DNA from: Carposina sasakii
Taxonomy: Eukaryota; Arthropoda; Insecta; Lepidoptera; Carposinidae
Direction of reading: 5' to 3'
Assembly: GCA_014607495.2 (NCBI GenBank)
Contig: CP053160.1
Span: 2,356,001-2,420,000 of the forward strand
DNA length: 64,000 nucleotides
In this document: positions 1 to 10,100 of the stretch, piece by piece
How positions within the stretch are numbered: the stretch's first letter is position 1
How the letters are laid out: every line of letters begins with the position of its first letter
Position numbers and translations under genes: made by a program
The notes under the pieces: model-generated
The model's database searches: none
The model's input: the letters and a program-made list of their open reading frames with translations, nothing else
Told to the model about the DNA's origin: nothing

Positions 1-296
1 ACGCGCAAATAGGCGCTATCGATGGAACAACGAGAAACGAACTAATCTTGAACTAGATTTTTATTCTGCTGTTATAGAACACATTAAACTTATGATAAAG
101 TTAGTTGTAAAATACACATTGATCGTTAGATATAATAACTGAGGGCTCATACAATTTAACAGTTTTTCGAGCTACAACGAAGTTTGCAAAATTACAGTAT
201 GCGGTGGGAAGGTACTCGTAGATAGGTCTATTTCTGTGAAATTGGATTGAAATTAGGACATAATCTAGTGGCTTTTTGACTTACGCAGTATTATTA

Positions 297-674
297 TACA
301 AGATGTTTTTTTGTCGTCAACGTTCTCGAAAACTACGGAATCACCTCATCATCACGACTATTTTTCTCCATGGAAGCATACTTGGGAAGTGTATGCTTCC
401 CAACATATTAGGATCCAAAGTTGAGTAAATAGACCGCGTTTTTATAAATGCATATAGACGCGCGCAGAAAGATTTTTTCACGAGAAATAATTAATATCTG
501 TCAATGAAAAAACTTGCATAAACACTGGACACTATAAATTTCGCCCGATAAAGAAATATATAATTTTTTTTAATTTGCTTAGGTTCCCAGCATTTTTTGG
601 CATACTTAAATACTTTATTTGATGTATAGAGTACGTACCCTTCGTTAAGGGTGGCATCGAAAAAACACCCTTTA
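297..674 (+). mobile_element. Family B MITE, copy 1
   Basis: This is the first of seven copies of a roughly 380 bp non-coding element. One end reads tacagggtgatttttggtcg (here diverged) and the other gttaagggtggcaacgaaaa followed by catcctgta. Short outer inverted repeats (tacagg.tg) fit a DNA-transposon MITE. The interior, with cataaacactggacactata, is strongly conserved. Confidence 0.75.
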
Positions 675-716
675 TAAGCAACTGATTGAGAATAAATGAC
701 TGTGGCATTGTTCCAG

Positions 717-811
717 GTTATTCGACGAAAAAATTAAGCAATACAATGTATACAAGGTAGAAACAATAGGCGACGCGTATATGGTCGTCTCTGGGTTACC
801 GCAGAGAAACG
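717..811 (+). CDS. Gene 1 exon: cyclase core, [11 protein letters not shown] motif
   Basis: The acceptor is ttccag and the donor gtaagc. It is 95 bp, begins in phase 2 (one base finishes the previous codon) and leaves a single G. The intron before it falls inside the codon that precedes LFDE. Gene 2 has no intron there. Confidence 0.9.
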
Positions 812-3800
812 GTAAGCTTAAAATTAAAATGTTATTGGTTTTTATTTTTATTTTATTATGCATAATATGAACAAAATAATAACATAATCTTTCAGTCAGA
901 ATCAGCTTTTTAGATTGCTTTCCACCGCCAATAAAGGAGCTGGCTGTAGTGTAATATATTATGTAAATAAAATACGTTGAATAAAATAGGTTTAATAGTT
1001 TGGGATATTGATTCCTCTCTCTAGAAACTTGTGAACCCATTTTTCCTCCTTGCTCTATTTTCCACTCTGTCAGAGCCACGCATCACTCATTATTCTTTTG
1101 AAATAAAAGCATAAATACCAAGCCGCGTTTTTTCGATTATTCTCCTCGATAGTAAATATTTATTATCATATTCACGAGATTTTAGTCATATTTACAACTA
1201 GTGGACGCCTGCGACTCCGTCCGCGTGGACTACAGAGAAACAAAATGTCGAAATTATCCGGGATAAAAAGTAGCCTATATGTTAAGTGGGACCTGTCACA
1301 ATATATTCTTGAAAACTGCATCGAAATCGGTTCAGTCGCTTCTGAGATTAGCGTGCACAAACGTACAGACAAACAGACAACTATTTCAAAAGTCATTCTT
1401 TTGGGTACTACTGCGTTGATAAAGGTCTCCTGTAATATTTTTTCTCACATATCTTCCATGTACCTACAGACAGCGACCCGTTACAAGATAAAAAAAAAAA
1501 AACATACAGACGAATTGATAACCTCTCTTTTTGAAGTCGGTTGATAACTGCTGGATGCAGGCCGCTTCTAACCGGTCGTAGTGGACGTTGTTAGGTTAGG
1601 TTAGGCCTACATTAAACATCGGACTTCTCATAGCTAAATATGAATGAACAAATGTTATTCCCAGGTAATAGACACGCATCAGAAATAGCAGACATGTCGC
1701 TATCCCTGTTACGGTGTTTGGAAGGGGCCAAAGTGCCGCATCTGCCTGAAGAATCGCTTTGGATCCGTGCCGGGGTCAATACGGGGCCCTGTGTCGCTGG
1801 GGTGGTTGGTACAACCATGCCGAGGTACTGCCTCTTTGGGGACACCATCAACACTGCTAGTAGAATGGAGAGTACTGGAGAAGGTACGTAAGGTTAAGAG
1901 ATGTGTCTCTTTAGTAATTTTACTGGAAGTTGCCTGTTTAGCTTTGTGAGGTCTTAAATAGTTTTACAATCTAACGAGGGATAGTAAAGTTATTGAAGTT
2001 TTTCCACCAATAGCGAGCCTTGATTTAGTGACTTATTTATAAATGAAGTCCTGAAATTTATTAGTGTACAGGTTTCGATAACTTGGCAAAATTCGCTGTC
2101 GCTTATGCAATGAAGGATTTACTGCCAACTATTAAGTTAAAAAATAATACAAATCACCTGGATAGATGGCGTGAGTGCATTTCCATCCCGAATTTCTATT
2201 TTGTCATTAGTCACGTACAGGGGGAGGTGAAGGGAAGCAGCTAGGGAGTGTGATGCGCTCACGCCATCTATTTTTGACAGTTATTTTAACTTATCAGAAA
2301 ATCGCTCATAGTTACATTGTCTACGTATTATAATTGCCTACGAGATGACAGGTTTGCACTATTGTTGCTTAGTTATCTTGCATTATGGTGCGAATGATAT
2401 GTACCCGAAATGGAGTAGCCAAAACTGCAGGATCACAAAAGAGATCGCACAGTAAATGATCAGTAACAAGTTGCTAGCTTATCGCCTGAGAGAATGCCCT
2501 TAGTCGAGTTCCTTACTCGATTCTTGCGACTTGTAAGGAAGGAGATGTAGCTGATTTATTCTAGTGAAGCACCGCCTCAGCATAGGATACTGATCTTAGG
2601 ATTTTTTTCAATACTCAATCATTTATTGCATTCATATGTAGTTAAGGATCTTAATTAATAATTTTCAGATAACATATGACCCTGTTGGGCACAGCAACAT
2701 GTAATTAGTGTGGTAGGCAGACTGAAGCATTTCACAGTCAATTACGGCCCCCTTATTACCTAACTAGCAAAAGCAAAGCGATAGCGAAAATTGTACAAAA
2801 ATCGCTGATTGCTTGTCAAATTCGTATTACGTAAAATGAATTTCAAAGGAACTTTGACATTTCAAGGCGAATATTGTACAATTTTCGCTATCGCTTTGCT
2901 TCGGCTTTGCTATTGCTATTACGTAATCAGGGAGCGGGTTCATTAATTAGAGTTCAATTTTAATTGTGTTAATTATCATTTTTTAAATTTATTTATTACA
3001 TATTATCATGTACTTCCTATAGTAGGTAGTATACTTATAATATTTTATTCATTTTTAATTTTAAGTCAAGATCGGATTAATATTGGATTGTATAACCTTA
3101 GGTATGGAAGTAGAGTAGAGAGTACCTAATCATCTTCTTGCCCTTATCTCATTATTTACGGGATCGGCGAAATATGGATTTTCTTACGAAACTCGCACAT
3201 TGCCAATGATTTGGCATTTGTTTTACGGCCGGCTACCTGCCTGACGCCAACCCTCCTCCTGCTAAGTGACAGGAAGTAGAGTACCTAAAATCTTTGTGAC
3301 TATGGGCAAATACCCCATGGTAGTCTTATGGCGTGCCCCGGGGGAGGCCTACGTCCAGCATTGGACTGCATTAGGCTGATGATGATGATGATGAATTTCA
3401 TGTTTATCAATATATAATTTCAGCCATGAAAATACACATATCACTTTCTACAAAAGAAGCATTGGATGAAATTGGAAACTATGAAGTACAGTCGAGAGGA
3501 CAGATGGATATAGCCGTACGTAGGATGTTGCTTTATGTTATTCTGATATTATAAATTTAATATTATAAATATGTTTTTAAGAAATGAAAAAATTCTTTAC
3601 CCGAGTGGGACTCGAACCCACGACCTCTTGCATTCCGTGCAGATCTCTCACCAACTGAGCTACCGAGTCAATTACTTGGATGACGAATTTATTCTGATAT
3701 GTAAGCTATACTTTTTTGAAGTTTCATCAAAATCCATTCAGTAGTTGTTTTTGCATGAAAGAGCAACAAACATCCTTATACAGGATGTTTGTGACAGCCA

Positions 3801-5632
3801 GGCCAACATTGATACCATGACTTCAGATCATGATTCTGAGGCGAAAACACTAAACATTTTCGCAGGAAAATTCCAAAATATTTTCAGGAAAAAAAAATTG
3901 TTTAGTTCCTTTAATTAGGCCTTAGGTACTGACTTCAAAATAAAATTATAATAAAAAATATTTAAAAAAATAGTTGCCTTCAAAAAAGTTCAAATAACTA
4001 ATCAACCCTAATAGAGAGTCCCAAGTGATCCAAAAAATAGCAATGTGTGACGCAATACCCAATAAGCTCATTTAATTTGTCACAGGATCGCCCGATACAA
4101 TTGGCGCGGAGAGCAAAGATTACTGATAATCAAATCAAAAATACATTTCCTGCGAGTAATAACACTGTCGTATAACTCAACACATTGGTACTTCAGTACT
4201 CAGTTCATTTCAGTATTTGCCTGGCTGTCACCTACACATTGTATACTTACATACATCCTCACAAACTTTCGCGTTTTTAATATTAGTAGGATAGGATAGG
4301 ATTTATTTAACAAAACAATTTGTATGTAAGCCTATGGTTATCACACTTACAAATTACATTCCATCAGGTTATGGGTTTGTTTGGGCAACGTTTTGGACGA
4401 TATTTTGAAGATACACATTATCAGAATAAGTTTCCCTTTCCGCTAAAGATATGCTTTGCTATGGGCGTTTTTCCACTACACGACACGACAACGATACGAC
4501 GACGACATTTCGTCGTTTAATATGGGGATGTGGGGGTCGTGTCGTTGCTGTGGTCGTAGCGTAGCCGTATCGCCTAGTTGAAAAACCATTAATAAAATTC
4601 ACAGATGTTATGGATGAATACATGTGATTAGTCGATGTCACGTGCATCCGTAGTAACATGCCTAGCACATCACTGGTGAAATGGCAGGCTAACGCAGGCT
4701 ATTTTACGGTCCGTCATCAGCCTATTGCAGTCCACTGCTGGACGTAGGCCTCCCCCAGGTCACGCCACAAGGCTACTGCCATAGGGGGGTTTTTCGGTTA
4801 CGCGAACATAATTTACATGATACATACATACAGACATATGGTAGCCAGAACTGCAGGGTCATAAGCCAGATACCACAGCCACGTTTAGCCTCACGGGGAT
4901 TGATGTTTATAATCAGCGACAAGTTGCTTGCTAATCGCCTGAGAGAATGCCCGAGTTTTGTTAATCGACTCACGATATGCACGGAAGGAGATGCAGCTGA
5001 TTTCTAGTGAAGACCCGCATCAGCACAGGACATAATCTAGTACTAGTGGGTGCCCGCGACTCCGTCCAGGACTATAGAAACAACAAAATGTTATCCGGGA
5101 TAAAAACATTTTCCCAGGATAAAAAGTAGCCTAATGGAAGAAATCTCTAGGGATAAGCACGCCTTTGTACATTGTCAATGCAAAATGTTTTTCCATATAA
5201 AATGTCTGTGTACAATAAAGAATTGAATAGCCTATATGTTAAGTGGGACCTGTCATAATATATTCCTGAAAACTGCATCTAAATCGGTTTAACCGTTTCT
5301 GAGTTTAGCGTGCACAAACGCACAGATAAACAGACAAACCGACAGACAAGAATTCCAAAAATCATCGTTTTGGGTCCTATTGCGTTGATAAAGGTCTCCT
5401 GTAATATATTTTCTCATATGTCTTCCATGTACAGACAGCGATCCGTTACATCTTTATTATATGTATAGATAGATAGATGTATAGATTTTAATTATTGTTT
5501 CAGGGTAAAGGCACCATGGAGACATTTTGGTTAGTGGGCAAAAACGGAGACCTAGAGCCTGAAGGTATACAAGAACTGAAACTTAACGACTTTGACCAAA
5601 ATATACTTGAACTGTTAATGAAGGATGTTTGA
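717..5632 (+). CDS. Gene 1: guanylate cyclase, 3' part (last four exons), likely NIT-GC paralogue
   Basis: Exons 717-811, 1665-1883, 3424-3515 and 5504-5632 join in frame into 177 residues plus a split first codon, ending at TGA 5630-5632. They encode the C-terminal part of a class III cyclase domain that makes cGMP from GTP. Visible are LFDEKI, then [16 protein letters not shown] (adenine/guanine-contacting Glu and second metal-binding Asp), [10 protein letters not shown], then [13 protein letters not shown] and [18 protein letters not shown] (guanine-specifying Cys, ribose-binding Asn, transition-state Arg). Every junction is GT/AG and phases agree. The first exon starts with one base of a split codon, so the preceding exon, the first metal Asp and all sensory domains lie upstream of the window. 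The tail is longer than in gene 2 and ends in LELLMKDV. Assignment to the NIT-GC type rests on similarity and shared intron phases with gene 2. No sensor domain is visible here. Confidence 0.9.
815..1196. other. Gene 1 intron sequence with no recognised element
   Basis: This is AT-rich intronic sequence. No coding motif or repeat family was recognised. Confidence 0.5.
1197..1415 (+). repeat. Family E short interspersed repeat, copy 1
   Basis: The family starts ctagtggacgcccgcgactc and continues cgtccgcgtggactgcag, then atccgggataaaaa, and ends in a region rich in cagacaaacagaca. It is probably a SINE or LINE 3' end, class uncertain. Confidence 0.65.
1550..1612 (+). repeat. RTE LINE 3'-end fragment
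   Basis: It reads as a decayed WMQAAS.RS..TLLG coding tail like the end of the RTE ORF at 48742, followed by three TTAGG units. Confidence 0.5.
1665..1883 (+). CDS. Gene 1 exon: cyclase core, [15 protein letters not shown] motif
   Basis: It is 219 bp, with acceptor cccag and donor gtacgt. It carries [10 protein letters not shown] through [10 protein letters not shown]. Its length equals gene 2 exons 13 plus 14 (89 + 130 bp), so gene 2 has an extra phase-0 intron here. The Met codon just upstream in the same frame (1640) is intronic and not a start. Confidence 0.93.
2162..2272. mobile_element. Short TIR MITE (atagatggcgtgag)
   Basis: The termini atagatggcgtgag and ctcacgccatctat are perfect inverted complements about 110 bp apart, with no coding content. 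Confidence 0.65.
2392..2602 (+). repeat. Family F repeat, copy 1
   Basis: The consensus features are ggggtagccagaactgcagg, then gacaagttgctagctcatcg, cctgagagaatgcccgag, acatgcacggaaggagatgc and gaagccccgcatcagcacag. It is the most frequent short repeat in the window, about 200 bp when full length. Class unknown. Confidence 0.65.
2755..2945. mobile_element. Palindromic MITE (gcaaagcgatagcgaaaatt)
   Basis: Left arm 2764-2796 and right arm 2877-2916 are inverted complements (gcaaagcgatagcgaaaatt with gtac at the inner edge), so the element can form a long hairpin. Confidence 0.65.
3115..3290 (+). repeat. Three-copy family (cggccggctacctgcctgac)
   Basis: It is similar to 41186-41340 and, inverted, to 10840-10905. 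Shared words include tttgttttacggccggct and ctgacgccaac. It is a short non-coding repeat of unknown class. Confidence 0.5.
3297..3395 (+). repeat. RTE-derived 3'-end repeat
   Basis: It ends gggggaggcctacgtccagc followed by agcattggactgcattaggc and a GATGATGATG tail. In frame this reads [12 protein letters not shown], the terminal peptide of RTE ORFs, so the repeat is a heavily 5'-truncated RTE copy or an RTE-mobilised SINE. Confidence 0.6.
3424..3515 (+). CDS. Gene 1 exon: end of cyclase domain (AMKIHIS)
   Basis: It is 92 bp, with acceptor cag and donor gtacgt, encoding [18 protein letters not shown] and the following strand. It has exactly the same length and phase as gene 2 exon 15. Confidence 0.9.
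3596..3712 (-). mobile_element. tRNA-derived SINE, copy 1
   Basis: On the minus strand, tagctcagttgg (A box) and ggttcgagtcc (B box) form Pol III promoter elements, and the T arm gtggg/cccac pairs perfectly. The anticodon arm does not pair, so this is not a working tRNA. The flank with gtaattgactcgg recurs at 25810. Confidence 0.6.
3779..4243 (+). mobile_element. Family C MITE, copy 1
   Basis: The termini tacaggatgtttgtgacagc and gcctggctgtcacctacac are imperfect inverted repeats. The inner half carries gatcgcccgatacaattggc and tttcctgcgagtaataacac. Non-coding. Confidence 0.7.
4463..4590. mobile_element. Small imperfect palindromic MITE
   Basis: The left part gtttttccactacacgacac and the right part gccgtatcgcctagttgaaaaacc are imperfect inverted complements around a GTCGT-rich centre. 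Confidence 0.45.
4700..4800 (-). repeat. RTE-derived 3'-end repeat (inverted)
   Basis: It contains cagcctattgcagtccactg and ggacgtaggcctcccccagg, the reverse complement of the RTE terminal coding sequence. Confidence 0.55.
4838..5038 (+). repeat. Family F repeat, copy 2
   Basis: It is nearly full length, from gtagccagaactgcagggtc to gacccgcatcagcacagg, and directly abuts a family E copy. Confidence 0.6.
5040..5450 (+). repeat. Family E repeat, copy 2, interrupted
   Basis: The copy is split by a short LINE 3' end at about 5131-5231. The flanks are agtagccta and atagcctat, consistent with a target-site duplication of about 7 bp. Confidence 0.6.
5131..5231 (+). mobile_element. 5'-truncated LINE 3' end
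   Basis: It contains aagcacgcctttgtacattg, then aatgtctgtgtacaataaag. A related tail occurs at 56352-56452. It ends at an AATAAAG polyadenylation-type signal, typical of a Jockey-like LINE 3' end. Confidence 0.55.
5504..5632 (+). CDS. Gene 1 terminal exon
   Basis: The acceptor follows a pyrimidine-rich stretch ending tttcag. Forty-two codons and TGA begin [13 protein letters not shown], the usual last strand of the cyclase domain (GKG...T.WL), followed by an acidic tail. Confidence 0.9.
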   Translation, partial: GKGTMETFWLVGKNGDLEPEGIQELKLNDFDQNILELLMKDV

Positions 5633-5649
5633 CTTAAGTAAATGGTTTA

Positions 5650-5655
5650 AATAAA
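5650..5655 (+). terminator. Gene 1 polyadenylation signal (AATAAA)
   Basis: An AATAAA lies 18 bp after the TGA and is followed by a T-rich stretch. This would give a very short 3' UTR. A later site cannot be excluded. Confidence 0.5.
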
Positions 5656-6235
5656 TATCTTAATCTTTTTATTTTAAACCATGTTTTGGTGTGTTCAACT
5701 AATGAGAAACTAGTGTCAACCACACCAGGTCATGATGCACCCTTTGAACCTGATTTATACGGAGGCTCTGACGTTAAAAACTTACAACTTCTATTTAGAA
5801 TCAGTCAGACATTTTTAAATCTTTTCGTTACTGGATTAAGTATTTTAGCCCAAAAAGTGGCGGTAGACTCGCTTTGTAGGGCTTAATAACTGGTAAAAAG
5901 TGCGCATGTAATTTGTATACCTAATGGGATGAGAAGATGATTGAGTATAGGGGTTAAATTAAAACACAAATTAGACATTTACTACGTATATTTAATATCA
6001 GTCAATTGACTTACCTACTTTAAGTTGTGTACAAAAGTTACAATTAGATTACACGTAAGATTTTGTATTATTTAAATATTTTACGAAACTAAAGATGTGT
6101 GTTTGTTTTGTTGCCTATAGTTATTTTTAGTACACTTAATTATAGAATGAACACAGAATCCAATGCTACAGTTTAAGTAAAAGTTATCTATGATTAAGAA
6201 GCAAAACATTTCAATATGCAATTAATGGTCCACGA

Positions 6236-6426
6236 GTGTCTAAGGGTCGGTTCATATCTGAAGGAAGATGCGTCGAGCATATCTCCAGGTACAGGCAAAC
6301 GCACTAACGCATCATCGGTTGAGTGTGAAAGGTTGAATGTTTTGTCATATATTTGCCTGTTCCGACGTAACGCGACCGACAAATACGCGACGGATTTTCC
6401 GTCAGATATGAACCGACTCTAAAAAT
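6236..6426. mobile_element. TIR MITE (gggtcggttcatatctgaag)
   Basis: Left end gggtcggttcatatctga and right end tcagatatgaaccgactc are inverted complements. The 190 bp element has no coding capacity. Confidence 0.65.
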
Positions 6427-6559
6427 CCCGGGCGCCTAAGTAACAACATGTGTAAAGGAGAATTATAGGCTCTCATAAAAATAGCTGACAACAAACTTCT
6501 AGCTCAACATTGAGTCAAACTTTATAAACATTGTATGTCAATACTAAACTTTATCATCA

Positions 6560-6685
6560 TAAAAACCACTGCTGAACATGGGCCTCCACAAACAACCTCC
6601 ACTCCGACCGGTTGGAAGTGCTCTGCATCCAGCAGATACCCCTGATCCTGACAAGGGCATCCGTCCATCAGCCTAGTTAATGCTT
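6560..6685 (-). repeat. RTE 3'-end relic
   Basis: It contains ctgctgaacatgggcctcca and ctccgaccggttggaagtgc, matching the reverse of the terminal coding region of the RTE at 48742. Confidence 0.5.
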
Positions 6686-6917
6686 ATGCAACGATCACAA
6701 TTATTAAATTATATAAAAAGCCAATTCACAAAAACTCTAAAATCATCCTTATGTCTCTCTCTAACTGCGTACCAAGTTTCCAATAGACACCTTTCTGGAT
6801 ATTACTTAAAATTACGATTTTAAAGTCAAGGTGGTTAACTATCGGGAAATGCATTTTGAATTTCACATTGGTCAATCAGTAAGCGTGACGATTACACATA
6901 ACCAATGTACCTACGGT

Positions 6918-6923
6918 TTTATT
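6918..6923 (-). terminator. Gene 2 polyadenylation signal (AATAAA on - strand)
   Basis: An AATAAA on the minus strand lies about 85 bp after the stop codon, a plausible 3' UTR length. Confidence 0.5.
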
Positions 6924-7006
6924 AACAATTGGACAGTGCATTTTTTATCCATTAGTTTCCGATGGTCCTCATAACACTTTTGCAGGGTAGTCAATCATTC
7001 TGATCC

Positions 7007-7111
7007 TCAATAGGGACGCGGTTGGTACCGAGGCTCGCGGGCGGAATGCGTGCGCGTGATTGTAGGCTCTATCCTTCCCTCTAACCAGTAGGTTGTCATC
7101 TCGCCTTTACC
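7007..7111 (-). CDS. Gene 2 terminal exon 16
   Basis: The acceptor is ttgcag within an AT dinucleotide run. Thirty-four codons plus TGA begin [16 protein letters not shown], followed by a basic, Pro-rich tail unlike the acidic tail of gene 1. Confidence 0.88.
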   Translation of the reverse strand, partial: GKGEMTTYWLEGRIEPTITRTHSAREPRYQPRPY

Positions 7112-10100
7112 CTGCAATATATATATATATATATACAAATATACAATTGTCACGCCTATATTATAAAGCTGAAGAGTTTGTTTGTTTGAACGCGCTAACC
7201 TCAGGAACTACGGGCCCTATTCACAAAAATCTTTCAGTGTTAGACAGCCCATTTATCGAGAAAGGCTATAAGGCTATATAGCAACCCACCCTGGCTTCGC
7301 ACAATGGTGCCAATGCCGCCCATCTGACGCGGGAACGGGCAGTCAGTGAGGGCGGCCGGCTACAGGTGCACTCACTAGTGTATTTACAGCACTGCTGTGT
7401 TTCAAAAATGTAGCCAGACTTCGCGGAAATGAGATACTACAGCCATGATTGGTATAGCGAGATCTATTGTAAAAGATTTGTGAGAATAGATGATAGAAAA
7501 CTAGTAACCCAACCCAGCGCCGACACGTAGTAAATTTTAGAATGGAGCGAGATATATGGCGCCTCTCCTGTTTTCTCCTAATAATATATACCTATATCTT
7601 TACCATTTAGGCGCCCTCTAGGATTTGGCGCCTGGAGCGACTGGTCCGTTCGCTGTATGTGCGGGCCGGCTCTGTCCCAACCGACTGCGTAAAAGTGGAT
7701 TGGTTTTGGTCACCCCAAAAGACCCTGAATAGTGTGTTTGACCCACCATGGGTTCGAATACAGGTAGATGCAAACATTGATGATGAAAGTCGATGTTTGT
7801 TTCCGAGTCATGGATGTTTCTATACTTATCTAAGTATTTGTATACCGTTGCCTAGTACCCCGTGCTTAGTAACACAAGACCTTAGTGATCTTAGTGTGGA
7901 ACTAGGTCAATGTGTTGTGAAGTGTGCGAAAAGAAATCTCAAAGGCACGTCAACGCAACATAACGATAGTAATGTGTCAAATACCTATGCATAGTAAATT
8001 GATAGTTAAATCATCGGTCAAAAGTTGGTTTTAATTTTTTTTTATTTGTATTGAGAAACCTTTGGTCCTAGTTTTGGCGGTATCTTTAGGCACCAGAATA
8101 TACAACTACAATTAATAAGCTGGATGTCAATACGAGTATCACCTTAATTTCCACCACTCCTCGGGGCGTTGTCAGAAATCTTCCACTCTTGTCCAGAGCT
8201 TCCTTGACGTCCCCGGAGATCTGGATTTTCATTGCTTGAACAAAGATCATTTAGATATTTTATTCAGAGTTTATTTTGAGTTAGTGTCAATTATGGTTTG
8301 GTACCCAATTTTAATGTATAGACGCCCGCGACTCCGTCCGCGTGGACTGCAGAAAAAACAAAATGTTGAAATTATCCGGGATAATAATATTTTCCCGGGA
8401 TAAAAAGCCCAACTAAAAAATAGATACACATAATATAGGTACAAAAGGGATTCAACAATAAGTTACTTTTTACTTTTGAAGCAAAACCCATAGGGCCCCT
8501 TCTCATTGGGGTTCCCCTAAGACCCGCAGCATGGATCTACCACGCGCTCTGGAAGACTTTCTTTGCTTCTTGCAATCACGTAAAGTGGGTCTAAAACCAT
8601 AACTTACGTTCCCCCGTGCTCTCCATACGACTGGCAGTGTTGATGGTGTCCCCGAAGAGGCAGTACCTTGGCATCTTACTGCCGACGATACCAGCGACGC
8701 ATGGCCCGCTGTGGATGCCGCTCCTCATGCAAAGAGTCTGAAGATAGACAGCTAATGCAGATTGCTTGAAGATATGGATGTAGAAGAAGCTGAAGCATTG
8801 CGGGGTTTGTAATGAATTGCAGGTTTTGCTTGAAATCTGTTGGTTATGTCACCTTAGGCCTACACGTTTGAAGTACTTAGTACCTTTTATTTCAGAAATA
8901 ATGATAGTTGCTGATGTCAGGTATGGCGCGCTCCAAACGTATTAAATGCGCGAATGGTATCTGTTGCTTTTTACTTCTGATTCTTTCGAGCAGACGATGT
9001 GAACGCGCCGCGTTTATATGTGATATATATGTCGTGGCCATATTGTTAAATTGATCATTTCATGAAATGGTCGAGCATTTCATGAAGTGGTCGCATTTCA
9101 TGAAGTGGCCAATTCAATTTGACCAGATCGTTAAATCGTCTACATTTCACGATTTTGTCATCCACGTTTGGCCAAATCGTATTAACAGGGTGTCCATAAA
9201 ATCCGAATGTGGTAAGAGCTTACACCATATATAAGTATACCATAAGGTATGATGGTATGATTTTTTTTGCTATTATTTATGTGATATTTTCACAATATAA
9301 TATTTAAAAACATAAAAGACTTTACAAAAGCGATTCGCATCTGGCACATCGCCGGACGCTGCCTGGGCACGCTCGCTCCGCTCGCTCGGCTCGTGCGTCA
9401 TTTGTCATAGTCTAACCTAACCTAACCTAACCTATCGTAATCTAAGGTTTTTGTTTAACAATATTATTATAAACCACCATTAAGTCTAATATACATTATA
9501 CAATATAACACACTATCCGTGAACTTCTTCTGTATAGTCACCCTACTCTCTTTAATTTGTTTTATAACCTAAAAAGAAAAATCCGCCATCTTCACACATA
9601 AATAAAACGCGCGCAGCGCCTCTACCGGTGATTCATGTAACTATTTTACGATATGATCAATAATCTTGACCACTTCATGAAATGATCGGGCGTTTAGTTG
9701 CCCATATCGAGAAACGATTTTTAATCATCGATCTGCCCAAACCATATCATGATGTGGCCAATAGACAGTTGAACTTTTCATGAAATGCGACCATTTCATG
9801 AAATGCTCGACCATTTCATGAAATGATCAATTCTACGATATGGCCACGACATATATATATGAAACGTTATACATATTTACGAGGAGGATTTGCATACCTG
9901 CGCAGAACATGAAATGCACCATTGCTAATGTTTTGGTACAATGCACCTTATAATTTTTTCTGACGCAAAAGGTTTATTATTTCTTATATTCTTGATGATG
10001 AGATAAGCTGAGAATGATCATCTTATTAATGGTCCTATAAAGCACATGCATGCGTGTGAGTGATGCAAACACGGATCATTACCTAAGTAGGTACCTGATC

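Larger units (their letters stand above)
5633..7006. other. Convergent intergenic spacer between genes 1 and 2
   Basis: It holds both polyadenylation signals, one MITE (6236-6426), an RTE-like relic (6560-6685), and near 5848-5935 a segment (agcccaaaaagtggcggtag) related to 37516-37640. No other gene was seen. Confidence 0.6.

Noticed and set aside
1640..1891. Standalone small ORF starting at an ATG just before the gene 1 exon
   Set aside because: The ATG lies in the intron upstream of a good cag acceptor. Only 1665-1883 is coding, as part of the spliced cyclase.
3599..3670. Functional tRNA gene on the minus strand
   Set aside because: The T arm and A/B boxes are good but the anticodon stem does not pair, and the same flanks recur at 25810, which points to a SINE.
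7659..7994. 111-codon open frame on the + strand
   Set aside because: It crosses a decayed tRNA-derived SINE whose sequence recurs at 27140 and 31985, so the frame is accidental.
9413..9434. Telomere or interstitial telomeric fusion site (CCTAA repeats)
   Set aside because: There are only about four units, they lie inside a mobile element, and they recur with the same neighbour sequence at 46740.
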